From: Clostridiales bacterium
Lineage (GTDB): Bacteria > Bacillota > Clostridia > Oscillospirales > Oscillospiraceae
Length of the DNA: 8,077 nt
Assembly: GCA_003522945.1 (NCBI GenBank)
Contig: DPHR01000152.1
Span: 1-8,077, forward strand
Direction of reading: 5' to 3'
Below, piece by piece: positions 1 to 6,160 of this stretch (position 1 is its first letter; every line of letters starts with the position of its first letter). The notes beneath the pieces are model-generated. The model saw only the letters and a list, made by a program, of their open reading frames with translations, searched no databases and was not told the origin of the DNA. Position numbers and translations under genes: made by a program.

Positions 1-744
1 TCGCTCGCCGCGCAGGGCTATAAGGAGATCGTCGTCACCGGCATCGAGATCGCCTCGTGGGGCAAGGATCTCAAAAACGGCAAAACGCTCATCGACGCGC
101 TCGAGGCCGTCGCCGTGGGCGCGCGTAGCGCGCGCATCCATCTCGGCTCGCTCGAGCCGACGGTCGTGACGGATACATTCGTTGCGCGCCTGAAAAAGCT
201 CAACGTCTGCCCGCACTTCCATCTCTCCATGCAGTCCGGGTGCGACGCGACACTCTCGCGCATGCGCCGGAAGTATACGACCGCGGAATTTTTCGCCGTC
301 ATGGAGCGGCTGCGCGCGGCTTTCCCCGGCTGCGCTCTCACGACCGATCTTATCACCGGCTTTCCCGGCGAGACGGAGGAAGAGTTTTCCCGGACGCTCG
401 CCTTCATCGAAAAATGCGCCTTTGCACAGATGCACGTGTTCCCGTATTCGATCCGCCCCGGCACAAAGGCGGCGGATATGCCCAGCCAGATCGAAAAGAG
501 CGAAAAGGCCGCGCGCGCCGCGAGAGCCGCGCATATTGCGGAGCGGATGCAGCGGGAATATCTCACGTCCTGCGTCGGCAAAACGCTCGAAGTTATTTTT
601 GAAACGGAGTCGGACGGCGAGAGCCGCGGCCACGCCGAGAACTATACCGAGGTCGCCGTGCTGGGCGATATGCCGCACGGCGTTGTGAGAAAAGTAAAAA
701 TCACCGGTGTGCGCGGTGAAATGCTTGTCGGTACGGCACTTTGA
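1..744 (+). CDS. mtaB: tRNA N6-threonylcarbamoyladenosine(37) methylthiotransferase MtaB, 3' part
   Basis: The reading frame is open from base 1 and ends at TGA 742-744, giving 247 C-terminal residues; the start and the N-terminal methylthiotransferase domain lie to the left. MtaB is a radical-SAM enzyme that converts t6A37 to ms2t6A37 in tRNAs reading ANN codons, using two iron-sulfur clusters. Seen here: the radical-SAM barrel stretch GYKEIVVTGIEIASWG near the left edge, RIHLGSLEP, then HFHLSMQSGCDATLSRMRRKYT, which is highly typical of the MtaB/MiaB group. The last ~60 residues, with GHAENYTEVAV, fit a C-terminal TRAM RNA-binding domain. The GxxEN(Y) form and the LGSLEP motif favour MtaB over MiaB or RimO. 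The radical-SAM CxxxCxxC motif is outside the window and cannot be checked. The next gene, serC, has its own promoter, so the two are probably not co-transcribed by necessity. Confidence 0.93.
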   Translation, partial: SLAAQGYKEIVVTGIEIASWGKDLKNGKTLIDALEAVAVGARSARIHLGSLEPTVVTDTFVARLKKLNVCPHFHLSMQSGCDATLSRMRRKYTTAEFFAVMERLRAAFPGCALTTDLITGFPGETEEEFSRTLAFIEKCAFAQMHVFPYSIRPGTKAADMPSQIEKSEKAARAARAAHIAERMQREYLTSCVGKTLEVIFETESDGESRGHAENYTEVAVLGDMPHGVVRKVKITGVRGEMLVGTAL

Positions 745-769
745 CAGACTAATTCGTTGGGTATATAAT
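741..769 (+). promoter_or_regulatory. Consensus sigma-A promoter of serC-serA
   Basis: The -35 box TTGACA (741-746) and the -10 box TATAAT (764-769) are both exact consensus and are separated by exactly 17 bp. The -35 box overlaps the mtaB stop codon. The predicted transcription start is near 776, giving a serC leader of about 49 nt. The short AT-rich stretch 748-780 stands out against GC-rich surroundings. Confidence 0.88.
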
Positions 770-786
770 AAACTAAATCGCTATAA

Positions 787-801
787 CCCCGCGAGCCGGG
801 G
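787..801 (+). promoter_or_regulatory. Small hairpin in the serC 5' leader
   Basis: CCCCG (787-791) and CGGGG (797-801) form a perfect 5-bp stem around a 5-nt loop, about 12 nt into the predicted transcript and 10 nt before the AAGGAAA Shine-Dalgarno (811-817). There is no U-tract after it, so it is not a terminator. It could protect the 5' end of the mRNA or be incidental; no T-box or known riboswitch pattern is visible in this 49-nt leader. Confidence 0.4.
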
Positions 802-824
802 AAAACCGGAAAGGAAATCCAGCT

Positions 825-1916
825 ATGAACCGCGAGGACGTATTCAATTTCTCCGCCGGGCCGTCCGTGCTGCCGACGGAGGTGCTGCAAACAGCGGCAG
901 CCGAGCTGCTGAACTATCACGGCAGCGGTCTCTCCGTGATGGAGATGAGCCACCGCAGCCGGGAATTTATGGATATATTTGCCGCGACAAAAGCGAAGCT
1001 CAAAAAGGCGCTCTCCGTGCCGGATACGCACGAGATCCTGTTTTTGCAGGGCGGCGCGTCGCTCCAGTTTTCGATGATCCCGCTCAATCTGACCGCCGAG
1101 GGCGACACGGCCGATTACGCCGTGACCGGCAACTTTGCCAATATCGCCGCGAAGGAAGCGGGAAAGTACTGCCGCGTGAACATCGCGGCATCGAGCGAGG
1201 CTACCGGCTTTGACCGCATCCCGGCGCAGGAGGAGCTTTCACTCTCGCCGGAGGCAAAGTATTTTTATTACTGCGCCAACAACACGATCTTCGGTACGGC
1301 GTGGAAGTATGTGCCGGAGACCGGCGGCGTGCCGATCGTATGCGATATGTCCTCGGAGATCCTCTCGCACCCGGTGGACGTGTCGAAATTCGGCATCATC
1401 TATGCCGGGGCACAGAAGAACATGGCCCCCGCGGGGCTGACGGTCGTGATCATCGACCGCGCGCTCGCCGGACACGAGCGCGCCGTTACGCCGCTGATGA
1501 TGAGCTATCAGCGCATGATCGACAAGGATTCCATGTACAATACGCCCCCGTGCTACAATATTTATATGCTCGGTCTCGTGCTCGACTGGCTCGAGAAGCA
1601 GGGCGGCGTCGCGGGCATGGAAAAGCGCAAGAGCGCCAAGGCGAAGCTCCTCTATGACTATCTGGACGAGAGCGCGCTCTTCCATGGCTGCGCCGAGCGC
1701 GCGAGCCGCAGCGACATGAACGTAACGTTCCGCACGGGAGACGCCGGTACAGACGCCGAGTTTGTGAAGTTCTCGCTCGAGCGGGGGCTGCGCAATCTCA
1801 AGGGCCACCGCGTTGCGGGCGGGATGCGCGCGTCGCTTTATAACGCCATGCCGGAGGAGGGCGTCCTTCGTCTGGTGGAGACTATGAAGGAATTTGAGGC
1901 GAAACACCATGTTTAA
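825..1916 (+). CDS. serC: Phosphoserine aminotransferase SerC
   Basis: Class-V PLP aminotransferase of 363 residues, the usual full length. It transfers the amino group of glutamate to 3-phosphohydroxypyruvate to give phosphoserine in the cytoplasm (second step of serine synthesis); in some bacteria it also serves PLP synthesis. Seen in the sequence: the N-terminal FNFSAGPSVLP signature, HRS(R)EF, LFLQGGASLQFSMIPLNL (cofactor phosphate and substrate region), YYCANNTIFGTAW, and AGAQKNMAPAGLTVVII with the PLP-binding lysine at residue 198, the same number as in E. coli SerC. The C-terminal GHRVAGGMRASLYNAMP matches the conserved family end. The ATG start follows AAGGAAA at 811-817 with a suitable gap, and the SAGP motif begins only nine residues in, so this start is well supported. 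It overlaps serA by 8 bp and is transcribed from the consensus promoter upstream. Confidence 0.97.
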   Translation: MNREDVFNFSAGPSVLPTEVLQTAAAELLNYHGSGLSVMEMSHRSREFMDIFAATKAKLKKALSVPDTHEILFLQGGASLQFSMIPLNLTAEGDTADYAVTGNFANIAAKEAGKYCRVNIAASSEATGFDRIPAQEELSLSPEAKYFYYCANNTIFGTAWKYVPETGGVPIVCDMSSEILSHPVDVSKFGIIYAGAQKNMAPAGLTVVIIDRALAGHERAVTPLMMSYQRMIDKDSMYNTPPCYNIYMLGLVLDWLEKQGGVAGMEKRKSAKAKLLYDYLDESALFHGCAERASRSDMNVTFRTGDAGTDAEFVKFSLERGLRNLKGHRVAGGMRASLYNAMPEEGVLRLVETMKEFEAKHHV

Positions 1917-3075
1917 TATAAAAACCATGAACGCTATTGCGGAAAAGGGGCTTGACGAGCTGAAAGCGGAAAATTGCGCCGTGAGTCCCGAGATGAGCGC
2001 GCCCGACGCGCTTCTCATCCGCTCGGCCAAGCTGCACGACGCCGTATTCAATAAGGAGCTTCTGTGCATCGGCCGCGCCGGTATCGGCGTGGATAACATC
2101 CCCATCGAGCGCTGCACCGCCGAGGGCATCGCGGTGTTCAACACCCCCGGCGCGAACGCCGATTCGGTCAAGGAGTTGCTGCTGTGCGCGCTCACGATGG
2201 CCTCGCGTGACATTGTCGGCGCGGTTGAGTGGGTGGAATCCCTCGCCCCGGAGGGCGATAAGATCCCTGCGCTCGTGGAGAAAGGGAAGAACGCCTTCGC
2301 CGGGCCGGAGGTATCCGGCAAGCGCCTCGGCGTCATCGGTCTCGGCGCGATCGGCTCGCGCGTGGCGAACGCCGCGCTCAAGCTCGATATGGAGGTGAGC
2401 GGGTACGATCCGTATCTCTCGGTCGATTCCGCGTGGAACCTTTCGAGCAAGGTCGAGCACGTCACGGATCTCAACGTTCTCTTCCGCACGTGCGACTATC
2501 TCACCATGCACATCCACTCCACGCCGGAGACGTTCCACTACCTGAACGCCGAAACGTTTGCGAAGATGAAGCCCGGCATGCGCATTTTGAACTTCGCCCG
2601 CGGTGAGCTTGTGGACGACGACGCGCTCCTTGCCGCCATTGAGAGCGGGCAGGTCGCGCGCTATGTGACCGACTTCCCGAACGCAAAGCTCGTCGGAAAG
2701 AAAAATGTCGTGTGCTTCCCGCATCTCGGCGCCACGACGCCGGAGGCGGAGGAAAAGTGCGCGGTCATGGCCGCGCGCGAGATCGTGGACTATCTCCGCA
2801 ACGGCAACATCCGAAACAGCGTCAATCTCCCGAACGCGACGCTCGACCGGCTCGGAAAGAGCCGCCTGTGCCTCATCCACCGCAACCGGCCCGGCATGCT
2901 CAACCGGTTTCTCGAGATCATCGCCGCGGGCAACGTCAACGTTGAGCACATGCTCAACAAGGCGCGCGGCGAGATCGCCTATACGATCTTCGATACGACC
3001 GAGCATCTGGACGAAGCGGCGGAGGAGGAGATGCGCGCCATCCCCGGCGTAACGCGCGTGCGGCTGCTGGGATAA
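1909..3075 (+). CDS. serA: D-3-phosphoglycerate dehydrogenase, short form with ACT domain
   Basis: 388 residues. It oxidises 3-phosphoglycerate to 3-phosphohydroxypyruvate with NAD+, feeding SerC. Order: substrate-binding part (about 1-90, with GRAGIGVDNIP and VFNTPGANADSVKEL), NAD-binding fold with GLGAIG at 144-149 and an acidic residue in the following GYDPY, return to the substrate domain, then a C-terminal ACT domain from about residue 319 (RLCLIHRNRPGMLNRFLEII). Catalytic Arg231 (FARGELVDDDA) and His272 (PHLGATTPEAEE) are present. The usual catalytic Glu of the DVFPxEP segment is not seen: the matching stretch is TDFPNAK (Asp255 on) and the loop is shorter. As I recall, related short clostridial SerA proteins share this. 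ATG 1909 is preferred: TGAGG at 1895-1899 precedes it and it overlaps the serC stop, which suggests translational coupling. The ACT domain fits serine feedback, but this is not shown. Confidence 0.93.
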   Translation: MFNIKTMNAIAEKGLDELKAENCAVSPEMSAPDALLIRSAKLHDAVFNKELLCIGRAGIGVDNIPIERCTAEGIAVFNTPGANADSVKELLLCALTMASRDIVGAVEWVESLAPEGDKIPALVEKGKNAFAGPEVSGKRLGVIGLGAIGSRVANAALKLDMEVSGYDPYLSVDSAWNLSSKVEHVTDLNVLFRTCDYLTMHIHSTPETFHYLNAETFAKMKPGMRILNFARGELVDDDALLAAIESGQVARYVTDFPNAKLVGKKNVVCFPHLGATTPEAEEKCAVMAAREIVDYLRNGNIRNSVNLPNATLDRLGKSRLCLIHRNRPGMLNRFLEIIAAGNVNVEHMLNKARGEIAYTIFDTTEHLDEAAEEEMRAIPGVTRVRLLG

Positions 3076-3084
3076 AAATCAAAC

Positions 3085-3122
3085 GAACGCCTGCTTTTGT
3101 CATCCGAAGGCAGGCGTTCTTT
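3085..3122 (+). terminator. Rho-independent terminator after serA
   Basis: GAACGCCTGC (3085-3094) pairs perfectly with GCAGGCGTTC (3110-3119), and three or four weaker A-U/G-U pairs can extend the stem inward. It begins 10 nt after the serA stop. The U-tract is short (TTT at 3120-3122, then ACGCAATTTT), so termination may be incomplete. Confidence 0.82.
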
Positions 3123-3145
3123 ACGCAATTTTAAGACGGTCTTTA

Positions 3146-3173
3146 TTGAAAAAGAGCGAAAAAATGGTATACT
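3146..3173 (+). promoter_or_regulatory. Promoter of the ATPase operon (extended -10)
   Basis: TTGAAA (3146-3151), a 16-bp spacer, then TATACT (3168-3173) preceded by TG at 3165-3166 (extended -10). Predicted transcription start is near 3180, leaving about 30 nt before the ATPase start. It lies directly behind the serA terminator, in an AT-rich island within GC-rich sequence. This placement rules out ATPase starts left of about 3180 for this transcript. Confidence 0.75.
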
Positions 3174-3193
3174 AATACATAACGCTTTTTTCG
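3157..3193. repeat. Inverted repeat flanking the ATPase -10 box and start site
   Basis: CGAAAAAA (3157-3164) and TTTTTTCG (3186-3193) are perfect 8-bp inverted arms with 21 bp between them. The interval contains the -10 box and predicted transcription start, and inside it lies a smaller GTAT-4-ATAC inverted repeat (3167-3178). It could be an operator or an mRNA-free DNA bend, but A/T tracts near promoters are common, so chance is a serious alternative. Confidence 0.35.
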
Positions 3194-3210
3194 GGGGAGG
3201 GCTTGGCGCT

Positions 3211-5643
3211 TTGAAGCTGTTCCGCAGAAAAACAGAAGAGGAAGCCGTCCGGCAGGAGATCGCCGTGAAGGAGGCCGCGCCCTTCGAAGGGCTCACCGAG
3301 GCCGAGGCCGCCGCGCGCACCGCCGCGGGCTGGGACAACCGCCCGGTTGAACCGCCCACGCGCACCACGGGGCAGATCGTGCGGGAGAATCTTCTCACGT
3401 ACTTTAACCTCGTGTTTCTTGTGCTCGCGCTGTGCCTTGTGGCGGTGAAGGCGTCGATTTTGAACCTTTCGTTCGTCATCGTCGTCATTATTAACGCCGT
3501 GATCGGCATCGTGCAGGAGCTGCGCAGCAAAAAGGCGCTCGATGCGCTGAATATATTGACCGCGCCGCAATGCGCCGTTGTGCGCGAGGGGCGCGAAAAG
3601 CGCGTGGACGTGTCCTCGCTCGTGCGGGACGATATCGTCCTCTTTTCGACCGGCGAGCAGGTCTGCGCCGATGCCGTCGTGGTGGACGGGACGTGCCTTG
3701 TCAACGAGGCGCTCGTCACCGGCGAGGCGGACGAGATCCGCAAAGCGCCGGGCGATACGCTGCTCTCGGGCAGCTTTCTTGTCTCCGGCATGTGCCGCGC
3801 GCGGCTCACCGCCGTGGGCGCGGATTCGTTCGTCAGCCGTCTGACGCTCGACGCGAAAGCGCAGAAAAAGCGTCAGGCCAAGGGTATGATGAAGGCGCTG
3901 AACGACCTCGTCAAATGGATCGGCATCGGCATCATCCCGATGGGCGTGCTGCTCGTGGTAAAGGAAGTCCACTGGCTTGGCCGGAGCATCCCCGCGGGCG
4001 TTACGTCCACGGTAGGTGCGCTCGTCGGCATGATCCCGGAGGGTGTGTATCTGCTCACGAGCCTTGCGCTTGTGGCGGGCGTGCTGCGTCTGGCGCAGAA
4101 AAAGACGATGTGCCGCGAGATGGACTGCATCGAAACGCTCGCGCGCGTCGATACGCTCTGCGTGGACAAGACCGGCACGGTGACGGAAAACAAAATGATC
4201 GTGGACGATATCGTCCCGCTCTGCCCTGACCGGTTCATCGCCGAGGATATCCACATGATCATGGCGGACTACTGCGCGGCGATGCGCGGCGATAACGACA
4301 CCATGGCCGCCATGCGCAAATTCTTCACCGGCGAGGTGAATCAGCGCGCGATCGCCGCGCTCCCGTTCACGAGCGCGAAGAAATACGGCGGCGTTTCGTT
4401 CCATGAGGATGAGACCTATCTTCTCGGCGCGCCGGAGGTCATCCTCGGCGGCGATTTTGACGCCTATCGGGAAAAGATCGATCACTACAGCGCGAAGGGC
4501 TGCCGCGTGCTGCTCCTCGCGCTCTACGACGGGCAGCTCACCGATGAAGCGCTCACCGCCGAGCGACTGCCCATCTCGCTCATATTGCTCTCCAACAAGA
4601 TCCGCGCCGAGGCGCCGGATACGTTCGCGTGGTTTGCGCGCGAGGGCGTTTCCGTGCGCGTGATCTCCGGCGACAACCCGCTCACGGTTTCCGAGGTCGC
4701 CCGCCGCGCGGGGATCCCGGACGCGGACCGGGCGGTGGACGCCCGCACACTTGAGACCGACGGGCAGGTCGAAAAGGCGGCGCGCGAATGCGTCGTATTC
4801 GGCCGCGTAACGCCGGAGATGAAGCGGCGGCTCGTCCTTGCGCTCAAAAAACAGGGGCACACGGTCGCCATGACCGGCGACGGCGTAAACGACGTGCTCG
4901 CGCTCAAGGAAGCCGACTGCTCCATCGCCGTGGCCTCAGGAAGCGACGTTGCCTGTCAGGTATCGCAGATCGTGCTCACGGACTCGAATTTTGCCTCGCT
5001 CCCGGACGTCGTCGCCGAGGGGCGGCGCGTCATCAACAACATCGAGCGCTCCGCCTCGCTTTATTTTGTGAAGAACATGTTCTCGATCGCGATGGCGATC
5101 ATCAGTCTGATCTTCACTCTGCCGTACCCGCTCAGCCCCGCGCAGCTCGGCCTTGTGAACTGCATGACGATCGGCGTTCCGGCGTTCATCCTCGCCATGG
5201 AGCCGAACCGCTCGCTCGTGCAGGGAAAATTTCTCAAAAACGTGGTGCGGCGCGCGCTCCCGGCGGCGCTCACGGATATCCTGCTCGTCGGCGGCGTGAT
5301 GCTCTTCTATCTGGCCGCCGATCTGCCGGACACCGCCATGAGCACGATCTGTGCCGGCGTGATGGGCGTTGTGGGACTCATGATGGTGCACCAGACGGCG
5401 AAGCCGTACAACAAGCTGCGCATCGCGATGATCTGCGTGCTCGCGCTCGGCTTTGCGGGGAGCTTTCTGTTCCTCAAGGCGCTTTTCAACCTTGTGACGC
5501 TCGATTTTCTCAGCGCGCTCGTGCTTGCGGTGTTCGCGCTGCTTGCCTGGCCGGTGATGAATGTGATGTACAAGCTGCTGGATAAACTCAGCGCATTCGT
5601 GCAGCGGCGGAAAAAGACGCGCCGCGCGGCGAAAGAACTGTAA
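3211..5643 (+). CDS. CtpE-like P-type cation-transporting ATPase
   Basis: 810 residues, starting at TTG 3211 behind a strong GGGGGAGG (3193-3200) with a 10-nt gap. It is an inner-membrane P-type pump. Order: short cytoplasmic N-terminus, M1-M2 (about 50-105), actuator domain with VTGEAD (TGE 170-172), M3-M4 with PEG at 276-278, phosphorylation site DKTGTVT with Asp319, a small nucleotide domain, TGDGVND at 555-561, then six further hydrophobic segments, about ten in total. The usual KGA of the nucleotide domain reads LGA (405-407). M6 (MTIGVPAFILAMEPN), GMIPEGVYLLTSLAL and VQELRSKKALD resemble the actinobacterial CtpE group, for which calcium transport has been reported in mycobacteria. No heavy-metal-binding N-terminal domain or CPC motif is present, so Cu/Zn/Cd export is unlikely. 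The substrate here is inferred (Ca2+ or another cation). It is first of three same-strand genes with its own promoter. Confidence 0.9.
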   Translation: MKLFRRKTEEEAVRQEIAVKEAAPFEGLTEAEAAARTAAGWDNRPVEPPTRTTGQIVRENLLTYFNLVFLVLALCLVAVKASILNLSFVIVVIINAVIGIVQELRSKKALDALNILTAPQCAVVREGREKRVDVSSLVRDDIVLFSTGEQVCADAVVVDGTCLVNEALVTGEADEIRKAPGDTLLSGSFLVSGMCRARLTAVGADSFVSRLTLDAKAQKKRQAKGMMKALNDLVKWIGIGIIPMGVLLVVKEVHWLGRSIPAGVTSTVGALVGMIPEGVYLLTSLALVAGVLRLAQKKTMCREMDCIETLARVDTLCVDKTGTVTENKMIVDDIVPLCPDRFIAEDIHMIMADYCAAMRGDNDTMAAMRKFFTGEVNQRAIAALPFTSAKKYGGVSFHEDETYLLGAPEVILGGDFDAYREKIDHYSAKGCRVLLLALYDGQLTDEALTAERLPISLILLSNKIRAEAPDTFAWFAREGVSVRVISGDNPLTVSEVARRAGIPDADRAVDARTLETDGQVEKAARECVVFGRVTPEMKRRLVLALKKQGHTVAMTGDGVNDVLALKEADCSIAVASGSDVACQVSQIVLTDSNFASLPDVVAEGRRVINNIERSASLYFVKNMFSIAMAIISLIFTLPYPLSPAQLGLVNCMTIGVPAFILAMEPNRSLVQGKFLKNVVRRALPAALTDILLVGGVMLFYLAADLPDTAMSTICAGVMGVVGLMMVHQTAKPYNKLRIAMICVLALGFAGSFLFLKALFNLVTLDFLSALVLAVFALLAWPVMNVMYKLLDKLSAFVQRRKKTRRAAKEL

Positions 5644-5659
5644 TAAAACGGAGGATCAG

Positions 5660-5682
5660 GCCGTTCCGACAGGGGAGACGGC
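5660..5682 (+). promoter_or_regulatory. Hairpin able to mask the COG2426 gene's Shine-Dalgarno
   Basis: GCCGT (5660-5664) pairs with ACGGC (5678-5682), and TCC (5665-5667) pairs with GGA (5674-5676), leaving one bulged G (5677) and a 6-nt loop. The 3' arm and loop contain the AGGGGAG Shine-Dalgarno (5671-5677) of the next gene. No U-tract follows. A second, unused GGAGG lies at 5650-5654, right after the ATPase stop. A role in translational coupling or control is possible but inferred. Confidence 0.4.
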
Positions 5683-5685
5683 GTC

Positions 5686-6150
5686 ATGCCCATGAAAGAC
5701 ATTTTACTCACGTTTCTCGTAGCGATGGTTCCGGTCGTGGAGCTGCGCGGCGCGATCCCGTTCGGCGTCGTGCGCGGGCTGAACCTCTGGACGGCGATCA
5801 TTGCCTCGGTGCTCGGCAATCTTGTGCCGGTGCCGTTCATCATCCTTTTCATCCGCAGGATCTTCGCGTGGATGCGCGCGCATATGCCGAAGCTCGACGG
5901 GCTCGTGACGCGCATGGAGAAGAAAGCGGAGAAAAACCGCGCCGCCGTGGAAAAGTACGCGTTCTGGGGTCTCGCCATTCTCGTGGCCATCCCGCTGCCC
6001 GGCACGGGGGCATGGACGGGCGCGCTCGTCGCGGCGATGATGGAGATGCGGCTCAAGCGCGCGTTCCCGGCCATCGTCATCGGCGTTGTGATCGCCGGCG
6101 TGATCGTCTCGGTCGTCACCTACGGTGCGCAGGCCATTTTCTCATTTTAA
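5686..6150 (+). CDS. COG2426 small membrane protein ('small multidrug export' family)
   Basis: 154 residues, integral membrane protein. It matches the PF06695/COG2426 family, which carries the name 'small multi-drug export protein' although its transport role is poorly established and it is unrelated to EmrE-type SMR pumps. Seen: an N-terminal hydrophobic segment ending in PVVELRGAIP (ELRGAIP 19-25), a second one around 32-58 (LGNLVPVPFIILF), a charged middle region rich in Lys/Arg/Glu (about 60-88), IPLPGTGAWTGAL (PLPGTGAWTG 103-112), and a hydrophobic C-terminal segment. The paired ELRGAIP and PLPGTG half-motifs recall the re-entrant loops of the DedA/VTT superfamily, a possible distant relation. 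ATG 5686 follows AGGGGAG; an in-frame ATG at 5692 is an alternative. It begins 42 bp after the ATPase stop and ends 10 bp before the DUF4317 gene, consistent with one operon. Confidence 0.87.
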   Translation: MPMKDILLTFLVAMVPVVELRGAIPFGVVRGLNLWTAIIASVLGNLVPVPFIILFIRRIFAWMRAHMPKLDGLVTRMEKKAEKNRAAVEKYAFWGLAILVAIPLPGTGAWTGALVAAMMEMRLKRAFPAIVIGVVIAGVIVSVVTYGAQAIFSF

Positions 6151-6160
6151 GAGGTACATA

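Noticed and set aside
787..801. Serine-responsive riboswitch or T-box in the serC leader
   Set aside because: The predicted leader is only about 49 nt with one 5-bp hairpin. It has no T-box sequence, no specifier loop, no terminator/antiterminator pair and no known riboswitch core.
1894..1908. Upstream TTG start for serA, five codons before ATG 1909
   Set aside because: It would place the TGAGG Shine-Dalgarno inside the coding region. ATG 1909 has good spacing and begins right at the family N-terminus.
3172..4860. Long open frame of 562 codons on the minus strand opposite the ATPase gene
   Set aside because: It is antisense to a clear P-type ATPase, rich in Arg/His/Ala/Asp as expected for the reverse of GC-rich codons, and has no recognisable domain. 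The same applies to the long minus-strand frames at 1239-2489 and 1882-3006 opposite serC and serA.
6125..6160. Upstream in-frame start for the DUF4317 gene, overlapping the COG2426 gene
   Set aside because: MNQKELNELRRRF at 6161 is the family N-terminus and has its own Shine-Dalgarno. The 12 extra residues are encoded by the end of the COG2426 gene.
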